A stretch of 64,000 bases of DNA from NCBI GenBank assembly GCA_038211735.1, contig JBBQVK010000001.1:496001-560000 (forward strand), in the 5' to 3' direction. This DNA is from JBBQVK01 sp038211735 (lineage in GTDB: Bacteria; Patescibacteriota; Gracilibacteria; Absconditabacterales; Absconditicoccaceae). The notes beneath the pieces are model-generated. The model saw only the letters and a list, made by a program, of their open reading frames with translations. It searched no databases and had not been told where the DNA came from. The stretch's first letter is position 1, and the number at the start of each line of letters is the position of its first letter. Made by a program: the position numbers and the translations under genes. Positions 1 to 11,300 of this stretch are shown here, in pieces.

Positions 1-283
1 TGATAGCCGCATTATCCTTGTCTGCATATATCTCCTTGAAAGAGAATCATCCGATATGCTCTGAAAGTTGAACTATCTTCGGATCATCCGAATCATGCAA
101 AAATCCAACCCGCTGTAAGACAACAGGAGAAAGATAAATCGCAACGGCATTTATTACAAAAATTACCAATATAAGTTTACCAAGAGAAATTTTGTAACGA
201 CGTGAGACCCATGCAACTCGATAGATACCCATCGCAATAAAGATAATAGCTGCAATGATTCATCGGACTCCTAGTAGTTCCAT
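1..283 (-). CDS. Membrane protein, cut by the left edge (3' end missing)
   Basis: About 94 codons are visible, beginning at an ATG at 283 and running off the window. The N-terminus is hydrophobic (GIIAAIIFIAMGIY), then a basic stretch (SRRYK), then a second hydrophobic segment (LILVIFVINAVAIYL), so it is an inner-membrane protein with at least two helices. Two in-frame UGA codons (260-262 and 47-49) must be read as Gly. The start lies 19 bp after the stop of the RluA-type gene, so the two are probably co-transcribed. I do not recognise the family. Confidence 0.6.
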
Positions 284-302
284 TCGCAACCCAATAATAA
301 AA

Positions 303-1085
303 TTACTCTTCTACGATCTTCATCCCCACGCTCCATAGGCATAACCTTCCAAATTCGTCATCTTTTTTTGCATAGAGTCCTTCACCCACAATTGGGTAGC
401 CAAATCATGCAAGGTGGAGCCTGATCTGATGTCTATATCACTTGGTAATAAGTGTATGTATTAGAGAGGTGTTACTCTCTATATCATAAGAGATTACGCG
501 GCATTTTGTCGTCGCTAGATGCATTTTACCCCTTCACTTCTCAACATCTTTAGGGTCTTTGATGATAATCATTCTATCATCTAAATGCCTATGATGCATA
601 ATCGGATAAGTGATGATTATCGTGTCTTTGTCAATACTGATATGCGTATCATCCTTTATTCCGTTTTGCAAAATTCGGCCGATATTTCATGTAACTTTTG
701 CAAAATAATGCTTATTTATTTTCCCTTTCCTCTGGAGTGAAATATAATTTGCATAGACTTCTTGATTTTTTGCAAAATATAAAAATCCTGTTGTGTCAGT
801 ATCAAGTCTATTTACCAATCCATACTCTTGATCTTGAGAAAAAATATGCAAAAGGAGCGATATCGTACCATAGACATCCTCTACTTTCGTTAATCAAAGT
901 TCCTTTGTGTACTCAAGAAAATATTTAAATAGTTCCAATCAGAGCGAATCTTCAAGATCATTTTCAGTAAATGGCGTATATCCTCCTTTATCAAAAGCAT
1001 CCAGAAAGCAATTTCCAGAGCCCCATGTAGAAGGGACTCCCGCAGGTTTCCAGAAAAAGTAAAACTGAGAATTTTCGAAAATCAT
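303..1085 (-). CDS. RluA-family rRNA/tRNA pseudouridine synthase
   Basis: 260 aa, the usual size of RluA-family enzymes without an N-terminal S4 domain. It isomerises uridine to pseudouridine in structured RNA. Visible motifs: the N-terminal KPAGVPSTWGS loop; the catalytic block GLVNRLDTDTTGFLYFAK with the active-site Asp in RLDTDT; and the C-terminal GYRHQIRLHLAGFGYPIVGE signature. Six of its roughly 23 glycines are UGA, two of them in that last conserved motif, which is strong evidence for code 25. The ATG at 1085 directly follows a UAA. The exact RNA target cannot be told from sequence. Confidence 0.88.
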
Positions 1086-1273
1086 TTATAACATATACGT
1101 AGGTAAATGATTGAAACTGGAAGATTTTAGGCGTAGTAAATCACTATTGATTCTATTGGAGGAGAGTGATTGAGAAAGAACCGTTGCACCTTCCTGTGTG
1201 CACAGGTTCGTCTCAGCCGCTCGACTGAAATAAAGTAATTTTTGATAACAGATCTGTACTTTTAACAATTATT

Positions 1274-1933
1274 TTACTCTCCTCACGTTTTAATTAGTTC
1301 GTCTACTTTGACTATTTCCTGATCTCACGTATCAGTTATTTGCCCCGCACCTAGTTCAATCGCATCATCAGTACCTGCTCTATAGATCATGAGTGCCATT
1401 TCATACCTCAGCAACGGCCTGTCCAATTTATAAGGGTCAGACTCTTTGGTAAGTCACAACTCTTTCGCTTTCCAAAAATAATTTATCCGCCGTGGGAGTG
1501 TATCTTCATTACGATACCCATCTACACTTCTTACCAAGACCGCTAATGCCTGAGCTTTTGTAAAATTATCGATAGGCTTAAAATATCCAGCAGTTCATTG
1601 GAAAATGCCTAGCAAACAGCTATTCAAGATATGATTCACCAAGGATGGATCGGCTCCTTCTAAATCATCAAATCCACAAAACTTGTTTTGGTCTATAACC
1701 TTATACAGTACATTTACCGAAAATTCACTAAAGAACTTCGCTGCTTCTTGTCTAGTGAGAAAATCATCTGGTCTAAATTCATCAACCGTCTCATATTTTG
1801 TCATTCAATTTGCATGCATCCAGCTTACCGCTTGTGCAAGTTCAATATCTTGCGGTGACTCATCAATCATTGCGTTTACCACTCAGTAACTGCATGAGAC
1901 AATCAATCCAATAGCGAGTAGACTCCAGCGCAT
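1274..1933 (-). CDS. SLH-repeat exported protein (copy 1)
   Basis: 219 aa. Begins with a signal-peptide-like segment (MRWSLLAIGLIVSCSYG). The body carries S-layer-homology-like repeats: FRPDDFLTRQEAAKFF, then FTKAQALAVLVRSVDG, then RPLLRYEMALMIYRAG. SLH modules usually bind cell-wall polymers or build the S-layer. It is a clear paralogue of the next gene (2045-2698), with the same order of motifs and the same length, so the pair is a tandem duplication. Several UGA-Gly codons are present. Confidence 0.75.
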
Positions 1934-1965
1934 GTACAGATAATGAAATAAATTTTTATAATTAC

Positions 1966-1992
1966 AAAAACCACCGATGCGAACTTCGGTGG
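1966..1992 (-). terminator. Rho-independent terminator between the two SLH genes
   Basis: Inverted repeat CCACCGA...TCGGTGG (1971-1977 and 1986-1992), flanked by A5 on the left. On the minus strand the hairpin is followed by T5. It lies just after the stop of the 2045-2698 gene and ahead of the 1274-1933 gene. Confidence 0.7.
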
Positions 1993-2044
1993 TTATAGTT
2001 ATTTTTTCTGAAATTGATAGATGATAATAATCCTTTGAAACTCT

Positions 2045-2698
2045 TTACTCTACTGCAATTCCCAATTGTGTGAGGATATCCAATAGCTCGTTTATCTCTT
2101 GTTGATCCGGGTCAAATCCTCCATTCTCTGCTCTGTATAGGAGTAATGCCATCTCATATCTGGTAACCGGTACATCTATCGCCATAACATTTTTCTCTTT
2201 AGTTAATCACAACGTTCTTGCGTGATCGAAATATGTTCTCCATCGCGGAGAAACTGTTTCATCTTGTGTCCCTTCTAGCGCTCTCACTAAGACAGCAAGT
2301 GCTTGCGCTTTTGTAAGTGGTTGAGTTGGAAGAAATGCTCCATTAGTCCCTCTGAATAGTCCCATCTGACAAGAAAGGAATATAGACTCATTCAGTGTCA
2401 CATCAAACGACATGCTGTCACTAAACACACATCAGATTTCAGATATAGGAGTGTCTGGGTTTGCTACTTTTTGAAATGCGACAAAAAATTTCGCTGCTTC
2501 TTGTCTCGTAAGTCGATCGTTAGGTCTAAAGTCTGTAGTATTTGTATACTGTGTAAGTCCATTTTGATACATTCGATCTACTGCAAGTTTAAGCTCTGGA
2601 TCAGTAGTTGCACTAGTTTGTGCGCGGACAAGCGGTGTAAACAGTGAACTGCCCAATACCATCCATCCTACCAATATACTTATCTTAGTCGCTTTCAT
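2045..2698 (-). CDS. SLH-repeat exported protein (copy 2)
   Basis: 217 aa with a standard signal peptide (MKATKISILVGWMVLG... then an AQT cleavage region). It has three SLH-like repeats: FRPNDRLTRQEAAKFFVAF, LTKAQALAVLVRALEG and VPVTRYEMALLLYRAE. Likely attached to the cell surface through its SLH motifs. It starts 40 bp after the stop of the beta-propeller gene, so all three exported-protein genes probably form one surface operon ending at the hairpin at 1966-1992. Confidence 0.78.
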
Positions 2699-2738
2699 AC
2701 CAACACAAAAGAAAATAAAAATCTTTGTAGTATCTTAC

Positions 2739-5090
2739 TTATTTTGTAGGAGCAGGATCAATTTGCGCTGTAGTAGTAACATCATCAATAGGCATTGGCA
2801 CTCCTCCGCTTGCACCTACATCATATGCTCCAAAATCTACGACTTTTTCATTTTTAGTTCCCATCACTGCAAAGTGTGCAAAGAGATTATTTACTGCATA
2901 GAGCACGTCACCAAAGTATCCGACTCTAAATTGAAGGTTTTGGAACTGTCGTGGATAAATCTCCCCTTGTCGTGGACCATAGTAGACTTGTGTATCTTTC
3001 TTGAGAAGATCTGTGTAATCGTATGAATATTTTTCATCTATACCTCCTGCTACATCTATAGCAATCGCTTTCATCCCAGCAAAGGTTGTTGTATATCTAT
3101 ATGAAGGCTCGCATTGTCTATTAATCTCTTTACCTTGTGCGTCGTACTCGATATTGCAATGCTCTCCACCTGCTTCTTTTTGTAAGATCATAGGCAATAC
3201 AAGCATCTGTCTATCTTTATCCCAAACAAACATACGAGGATTATAGAGTGCTTCACTATCTGAACCACGTGAACCTCGGGTCTGAGTGAATAGTTGTTTT
3301 ACTTCGACTTGTCCTGCAGAGTCGACATTATTGTAATCGATCTTATAGAGATCAACTTTGATTCCAGCAGTGACTGTTCCTCCTCGCTCATTTTGTTCTG
3401 TTTGTAGACCGAGACCGATGAGGTATTGTATGTTATTTTTCATTGGCGCATATGGATGCAAGTAAGTACTATATCCTGGGATTGTCAGTTTACCAATAAT
3501 TTTAGGATCAGTAACGTCTTTCATATCGATTACAAATAGCGGATCAGATTGCTGAGCAGTAACTAAGTAAAGCTTATCTCCTATGTACCTAGAAGCCTTA
3601 AACTCTTCTCATGGTTCGATATTACGTAGCAATCATACAGGCGATAACTTTTTATCAAGAATTGTTAAGTGTGTCGCAAGTTGTGGCGTCCACGTCTTCG
3701 TAAGAATTCTAAAATTCCCACTATCATCTTCTGACATACTATATTGAGATAACGGCTCTCCTTCTATAATTGTACTATCTACATATGTAACTAGACCGTT
3801 ATCATCTCCTATAGAAAATTTATGGATGAGTGTGTTTGAACCTTGATCATACCAAGGGAGGATACACATTGCTCCACGTGGACATCTAAATGGATACGGC
3901 ATCCAGAAGTAGTTGGTAAGATATAATCCATCCATAGACATATGAATTGTTTGGGTACTACCAAATGCAGTTGTTGTCTGAAGTTCTTTTTCGGTATCAT
4001 TTATATCGATCACCCTTACTACCGTAAACGAAGGCTGAAGGCCGAATTTCTTGACTGTCTCTTTGTCTGGTAAGACATAGAAAATACTGTCACATGAAGG
4101 TCTGTGTACACCGACACGATAAGGGAATGTTTTATCACCGACTTTGAGGTTTTGATCAGCAACAGTTTTTGTATAAGAGATGTCGATTGCTTTTGGCAAA
4201 ACATCATCTTCGCTCAGTTTGACGTCATCAAGTTTTTCTAAACCGTTGAATGCCCATCATCGATTGAGATTCAATTGAGAAACTAAATACAGTTTCCCAT
4301 CGATCATTCTAGAATCAGTGTAATATCAGTCCAAATCGCTGAATTTCATCAGTTTTGGATTTTTTACATCGCTGATATCGTATACTATGACATCGATCTT
4401 GTTACCTCTATCGATAAAGGAGTTAGCTCCCACTTGGCTATATCTCTGCGCAATAATAACTAATTTATCTCCCTGAATATACAACTGACTACCATAGAAA
4501 TTGCTTGGGAGATTTATTTTTTTCACTACTTCAGCATTGTTTAAATCGATCTCTTTTGTCCCTCTATTTAATGGAGATGAAAGAATCATAACTTGCTGAA
4601 GTCTTTGGTTGAAGTAGTAAATATAATCTCCATCAGTTTTGATAATATCTGATTCATCGACTCCTTCTACTTGAAGGTTAGTAGTTGAGTAGTCAGCGCT
4701 ATCAGACATGCTTTTTGAACCTCCGACTTCGCCAGCTTGTGCGCTATCTCTAACGACCACTCCCTCAACATCGTTTGCTGCTGGGGTAGGTTGTTGTACA
4801 GGTTTGCCTCCCATCGCTGTGTCTTCTGCGTACATAATTCCACCTCCTCTCCCATATCCATACTGTCGATTATCTGCAAAATTTTCTTTGATATAATTTT
4901 CCATCACGGTCGTCATATCTTCACAGCTTGAGAAAGTTGTGAGATCGAACGACTTATTGAGTTCTTGAATATTCGCAGGCATTGTATCCTGGAGATTTGC
5001 AAGCGCATCTATGATCTGGTTGTCGTCAGCAGCGAAAACGCTACCCACCAGAACCAAACTAGACAATAGAACTAAGTATACGTGTTTCAT
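2739..5090 (-). CDS. Secreted beta-propeller protein (COG4880 type)
   Basis: 783 aa with signal peptide MKHVYLVLLSSLVLVGSVFA. The central motif TNLQVEGVDESDIIKTDGDY is the signature of the secreted 'beta-propeller domain' family (PF09826/COG4880). Repeated blades with YIYYF, LYIQGDKLVIIAQ and GDKLYLVTAQQ follow. UGA codons split it into three standard-code frames (ends at 4326, 3633 and elsewhere); with UGA = Gly it is continuous. Function in the family is unknown; it is extracellular and often membrane- or wall-attached. It heads the SLH operon, which suggests a shared surface structure. Confidence 0.85.
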
Positions 5091-5140
5091 GGTTTGAAAT
5101 GCGAGATAAAATTTATCTATTGTATAGTATATAATACGAA

Positions 5141-5169
5141 TAAAAAAGCCAGGCGTGACACGTCTGGCT
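5141..5169 (-). terminator. Rho-independent terminator
   Basis: AGCCAGGCG / CGTCTGGCT stem (5147-5155 and 5161-5169, one G:U pair) with T6 next to it on the minus strand. It ends the 5200-7218 transcript, just upstream of the beta-propeller gene. Confidence 0.75.
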
Positions 5170-5199
5170 GGATATAGGTTTTGAAAGAAAAGTGGCTTA

Positions 5200-7218
5200 T
5201 TATTGAGGTTTTTCCGTGTTTTCTCCGGTTACTTCTGGGTTGACAGAGGCAGTGTTTGTATCGGAATCGGTTGGAGTGGTCACGGGTAGTTGTTCTGTTC
5301 ATGTCTTTGAAGGATCTTCAGGTACAGTTGTCGCTGTATTGGAGACTTGATCATTGACTTTACCTTTTTCTTTTGCATTTAAGAAAGGAATTACCTCCTG
5401 CTTATAATATAGAAGCGCAGAGTAGTTATTTTTTACAAGCGATCTTGATAGCATCTCTTTTTCCTGCTCAGACGTCATTTCAGTTAGCTTTATTCATTGA
5501 GATTTCCGTATTACTGTCTCCATACGCTCTTTATAATTTTCATATGTATCATTTAGTTTAGCAATATTTCGTTTACCATTAGTATCTTTCATCTCTTTTT
5601 GATATTCCCCTATGTCGTTTCCGTATAAAGCTATGAGCATATTGTTAAGTATGTGCTCCTTAGGAGTTTTTGTATCTCCTCACTCATTTTTATCGATATA
5701 ACTTTTACTAGTTGCTGAGGAAATAGCATTTAAATGGGCGTTTTCATCAAATATTTTTGAAAACTTCTCCTCATCTCATTCAAATGAGTCTTTTTTTACT
5801 TGCTTTAGAACTTCGCTATCTTGTGTCGATAATTGCCCTTTCTCTATCAAATATGCTTCCTTTATTGTTTTAATGTCATTCACTTTTAATGATTCTAAAA
5901 TAGCCTTCGCCGCTGGGTCTTTATCTAATGCATCAAATACATCTTTAAACCCTCATCGGATTGCTTTTATGATTTCGGCTATAGGGGCGATGAAGCTTTT
6001 AATACTCTCACCAAACTTTTTCGCATCAAACTCTTGTTGTCAATCCTTACTGAGAGCACCAAGTTCTTTTGCGAAGTAGTTTGCGTCTTGTTTTTGTTTA
6101 CCTTCCAATAACGATATCTTATCCATAAATTTGCTCATCACCTCTTTCTCCTCCTCTGATAATTTTGGGAGTTCTTCCTCTAGCATGCCTTCTACTGTTT
6201 TCTGTCATGTAGGATTTTTATCAGTGCTGTCACTTACTAAATCTGCGCTTTTATCCATCTCCTCCTTTAAAGCTTTATTAAATAGTTCTTGGCTATCATT
6301 TCCATGGATATCTAGAAAGTTACTAAGTTGTTGAGGCACCGAAAACAAAGGAAGTTCTGAAAGAGTATAAACTTTTTCATTTTTTGCTTGGGCCGAGTTC
6401 TGTATTGTTTCAATAGCGTTCCGGGTCTTTTCTTGCGATTTTTTAATATTGGATATAACATTATTAAGATTTTCCATAATTGTTCATAACTCTTGTGACG
6501 GATTCATCACTTCATCTATTTTCTTTAAGGTATATAGATCATTCTGTTCTGTAATAGAGTATATGCTATCTGCATCTATTCCAGGGATATCTTTATACTT
6601 TTGCGTTATACTTTGATCCTCGTGGATATCGTTATCTTCAAAAATTCTACCCATCATAGTTCTCGCTTTCGCCTCTATTTCTGGAGGTAGCTTCATTTCT
6701 TTTATTTTTTTGTCTAATACCTCTCCTAATCGCGACATTGAATTCCAAGTCTCTGCTTTTTGCTTTGCAGTAAAGTCAGCAATATCTTTATACTCATTAT
6801 CAGCTGCTTGTGGATTTTCTATAGTTTTTTTGAGCGCATCAACCTCCTTCTGGATAAGGATAATTTCTCATCTGCTCATTGCATCGATTAACTTATCTAT
6901 CGCAACTATATCCTCATATGAGGCATCAGCTTTTACCGCTGCCTCTACAAAAGAGACTCAGAACGTCTTGTCTGCTGCAATGCATTGAAAAGGGGCAAGC
7001 ATATCTTTTGCATTTTTATCGGTGACCTCACCGCTATAGAGATCTTTTCAGTCCGGATCCTCTTGGTTATCAGTCTCAGTTTTTCATGCATACTTATACG
7101 CAATCAAATTTACAAGATCATGATGTGCAGAAAGATCAGTATCTTTCGCTTCTTTTTGCAAAAGTTTCTCCTCGGGGGTATTGATGTTACCTTTTGCTTG
7201 GAGTTCTTGGTTAGTCAT
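5200..7218 (-). CDS. Large Lys/Glu-rich helical protein of unknown function
   Basis: 672 aa, no signal peptide, no obvious membrane span. Composition is dominated by Lys, Glu, Asp, Ala and Leu, in long stretches expected to form helices or coiled coils (for example around VDALKKTIENPQ and EVMSKFMDKISLLEGKQKQ). The C-terminal ~40 residues become Thr/Pro/Val-rich (ATTVPEDPSKTGTEQLPV). It follows the M15-motif gene by 37 bp and probably shares its transcript. Many UGA-Gly codons fragment it under the standard code. Not recognised; comparable large helical proteins are common in this phylum. Confidence 0.7.
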
Positions 7219-7255
7219 TTTAGTTTTCGGATATCTAAAAACTTTAGGCTATTGC

Positions 7256-8290
7256 TTATGCTACAAGCGCACTTTCAATCGCTTCATTTGTAGCGTAAGT
7301 CGTCTTTCCATCAGTATTTTCATCTGTTTCTACGTGCAGATGGCGGTTATCACCTTCGCTATGAATCAATGTTTTAAATGTTGGAAAGGTATTTGATATA
7401 TGTTTTTGCACATCCTCTAGCGTGTATTGTGCTGGATCTCTAAGATCTCTTCCGACATCAAATCCAAATCCATATAAATGTTTGCTATTTTGAGCGCTCT
7501 CTTCTAAACCTTCATTCTCTTTTTTGGAGCGCAACGTAGAAGTTACCCTAACTCAAGGAAATTTTTCACCTACGCTATAAATTGTTGTCAGATTTTTAAA
7601 ACTTAGAAGTGGGAGACGATCTTTGGTTTCATTAACATCTTCAGTATTACGCGTGGGATCTTTGAAATCGATATTCAGCTGTTTCAGTTTCACTACCAGC
7701 TCTTTGTGTTTATCAGAGTTTATTTCAGCATTATCTGTGTTCACGGTTGGGGCTTCAGGATTTTTTTTTCAGTCAAATAAATCTGTAATTTTTTCCTTTG
7801 CTCGATCAAAAAATCACTTAGGCTTTTGTTCTGATCATGAAACTGTTGCTGCAACGCCAGCAATTGCAGATCATATACCAAGCCATCATAGAATTTTAGT
7901 TTTTATTCCTTGTCGCCATGTGCCAAAGGCTTTTTCTGGATCATCACTTTTGAAAATATCACCAAACGAAGCCATTTCTTTTTTCGTAGCATTAGTCACT
8001 GCGGCTTGTTCTGCTATTTTTTGCGCTTCTAGAACAGCTATTTTCGTTTGTAGCTCATCTATAGAAGCTTTTAACTCGGGGCTAACAGGATTAGAATCTG
8101 GGCTAATGGATTTTTCAAAATCCGCTAATCTTTTTGTGATATCATCAATTACTTTGTTCTTTTCTTCTTCTTCGACATCGCTATTTAGTGTAGTATCAAA
8201 AGCCAAAAGGTCAGTTTTCAAGGATTTCTCCTCAACATCCGTTTCTTTTAAGTTTTGTATTACAGGTACTAAATCTAACGCTTCGCTCAT
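7256..8290 (-). CDS. Protein with C-terminal M15-type DD-peptidase motif
   Basis: 344 aa. The N-terminal ~110 residues are acidic and helical (DVEEEEKNKVIDDITKRL). A hydrophobic Gly/Ala segment follows (GWLGIGSAIAGVAATVSG), possibly a membrane span. The C-terminal domain has TLRSKKENEG, then SKHLYGFGFDVG and NRHLHVET. H-x6-D plus H-x-H is the zinc-binding layout of peptidase family M15 (D-Ala-D-Ala carboxypeptidases, endolysins). It may therefore cut peptidoglycan stems, but overall similarity is modest. No classical signal peptide is visible. Confidence 0.6.
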
Positions 8291-8350
8291 TGGAGTATTG
8301 GTAGGTAAAGTTACATTATTTAAGTATAGTCCTGAGGAAGGAAAATGTCA

Positions 8351-8380
8351 AAAAAAAGGTCGCTAAATAGCGACCTTTTT
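8351..8380 (-). terminator. Rho-independent terminator after adk
   Basis: Perfect stem AAGGTCGCT...AGCGACCTT with A7 on one side and T5 on the other. It can act in both directions; its main role is to end the ribosomal/adk transcript on the minus strand. Confidence 0.8.
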
Positions 8381-11300
8381 CGGCTTAGATACGTCGTTTG
8401 TATGACAATTTAGAAAGAATTTCTGATTAAGTGGCGTATTGGTCAACTAATTGACGAACTTTTACTGAAACATCTTCTATAGAGCCTGATGCATCAATTT
8501 CAAACGATTGCGCATATGCACTCAAAAAGTCGATAATCGGTTTCTTTTTGCTGTAAAATTGTTGGATTCTAGTTTCAATAATTTCTGGTGTATCATCATG
8601 GCGTGCTCTTGCTTGCATTCTTACTATTGCTTCCTCATGAGGAAGTGTGAATTGAACGAGCAAGATTTCTCTATCGCGTTCTTGCGTTTGATTAAGTAAG
8701 TTTGCACACTGGCTTAATGTTCTTGGGTATCCATCCAGCAACATACACTTCTTGTTGTGTAGCACTGAATAGAAATATCCATCAAATAGTGCGTTTGTAA
8801 TAGCATCTTCAAGCAAGAGACCACCCTCTATGCGGTCTTTAATATGGTTACCAAATGCATCATCAACACTCATCAGCGCTCTAAAGATATCCCCACTTGC
8901 AAAATATGCATACTGCTGAGGCAAGGCATTTAACAAAATCTTTGCTTGTGTTCCTTTCCCTGATCACTGGATACCCATAAACACTAAATCTTTCATATAA
9001 CATACGATTAGAAAAACAAAACTTGCATCGCACTTCTTATTCTTTTTATTTGTAAATCTCCTGATAAGCTCAAGAGATCCTTCGGGATAAGAACCAATAA
9101 AAAAACCCTCTGTGTGAGGGTTTTCGGGAAAACTATCTCTTACTCCATTGTGCACTTTTTCTCGCTTTCTTGAGTCCTGGCTTCTTTCTTTCCTTCACTC
9201 TTGGATCTCTTTTGAGTAGTCCCCAAGGCTTCAAAGTCAGCCTATTTTCTTCTTTGTGATCGATCAATGCTCTAGAAAAACCTAATCTCATAGCCTCAGC
9301 CTGCCCAGTCATACCACCACCTCTGAGAACGATCTCAGCGTCATAGTTTGCTTGAGCTTTCTCTCCCAAGTAATGGAATGGAAGCATTGCGTCTTCTACA
9401 AGATAGTCGTGTCCTCCAAAATACTCTTTGAGGGTATACTCCTTCTCTCCTTTCTTGATAGAAAATTTCCCTGTTCCTTTCGGATAGAGTTTTACAATAG
9501 CGGTAGACATCTTTCTTCTCCCGATCGCGTAATGATACTTACCAGTCATAATAATGTAGAGTTCAAAAAGAATAAATAGGATTACTGTTTTTTGTGGTTA
9601 TCGTGGAATGTTTGGCTCATTGGTACTAGTTGAACTTGCGCATATCCATGCTGATCGTCATTGAATATCTTTAATCTTTTTAATCTTATTTTTCTCAGCT
9701 TATTCTTAGCTAACATCCCTGTAACTGCAAACTCAATCACCCTTTCAGGATGCGTCTTAAGGAGCTTCTGCAATGGGGTTTCTTTTAAATGCCCTTTGAA
9801 TCCACTATGGCGATAATACATCTTTTGTGCCAACTTATTTCCTGTTACAACGATCTTATCTGCATTGATAACAACCACATAATCACCGCAATCTCGCATA
9901 TCACAAAAATGTGGCTTATGCTTTCCGCATAGTTTGTTAGCGATTTCTACTGAAAGTCTTCCAAGAGTCTTGTCAGTAGCATCCACAATCCACCATTTTC
10001 TATCTGCAATCAATCCATCTGGATGTGGCCAGAGCGTGCTATTGAGATCTTGTTTTGTAAGTTGAATCATCGTAGTAGTTAAGGGAACATATAAACAAAA
10101 GAATATAATTAGATAAGTCTTACCATCACTTTCTCACTTGCATCTCAAGCTCTAGAGCCAAGTTTTAAGTCCATCACGAATCCTGTTTTTTTCTTTTTCT
10201 GGATCCAAGCTGGAACGAGGTCATTAACTACTTTCTTCCCTGCTTCGTCAGTATAGATAATAGATTTTGTTCTCCTAATAGCCTCTCTTTTAGCATTAGT
10301 AGCTTCAAGATTTGCATACAACCCAACTAGACCAGCGAAAAAACTATCTGCATGAGATTTCAATACTTTAGCTCTCTTTGGAGTTGTTGTGATAGTACCA
10401 TGCGTGACCAAACTTGTAAGTAAGTTTCTTACAACGTTCGATTGTTTCTGAGCACCAGTACGAAGCTCCATAAGTCTGTTTTTTCAATGTCTCATTACAG
10501 TAATTTAAGGGTAATAAATTTTGATTATTTCAATTCGTTCTTTATAGATTTGAACTCTTTTAGTCGCTCAGCCATCGAAACGTTGCTGGTATCCGGACAA
10601 GCCAGCTACTCCGTAGTCCTCTCTCACTTCGTTCGCTGCGGATCGCTTCTTATTCGATAAGCTTTCGCTCCTGCTACTCTCTGATAATTCTCTCTTTTTC
10701 CTTACTTTCAATTTTCCATTATCAACTTATCTTCCTATCCATCAAGGCTTTTCCCCATATTTTCCAGCGAATCTATGATCTCGTCTACTGCTTTTCTACC
10801 GATACCTTTCATGCTTAGAAGTTCAGATTTTCTCTTTCTTTCAAGGTCTTCTACATAGAGAATTTCATTTTTGATCAAGGCATTTCTTGTTCTTTCGCTC
10901 AATGGTAGAGCATCAATTGGGATTGTCTTGATATTCATCTCTTCAGTCATCTTTTCATTTTGATCTACGATATCATAGTAATCTACTAAGAGAGATTCGT
11001 CGATATATGCATCATCAAAGATGAATAACTTAGCATATGATGAAACCACTTCTCCAGCGAATGATAAGATCTCTTGGGCACTAATAGTAGGAGAGATTGT
11101 CTTAATTTCTAAGACTAATTTGTCTTTACTACCACCTGAAAAGTCGTCGATAACTTCTTCTACTTCATATTTGATATATTCTACTGCCTTAAAATCATTG
11201 TCTATAAGTAACAAATTGATGTCACTGTCGTCTTTTTTGCCTTCACGATTTCTAAGGAAATCGATTGTATAATAGCCATATCCTTTCTCCAATCTGATCT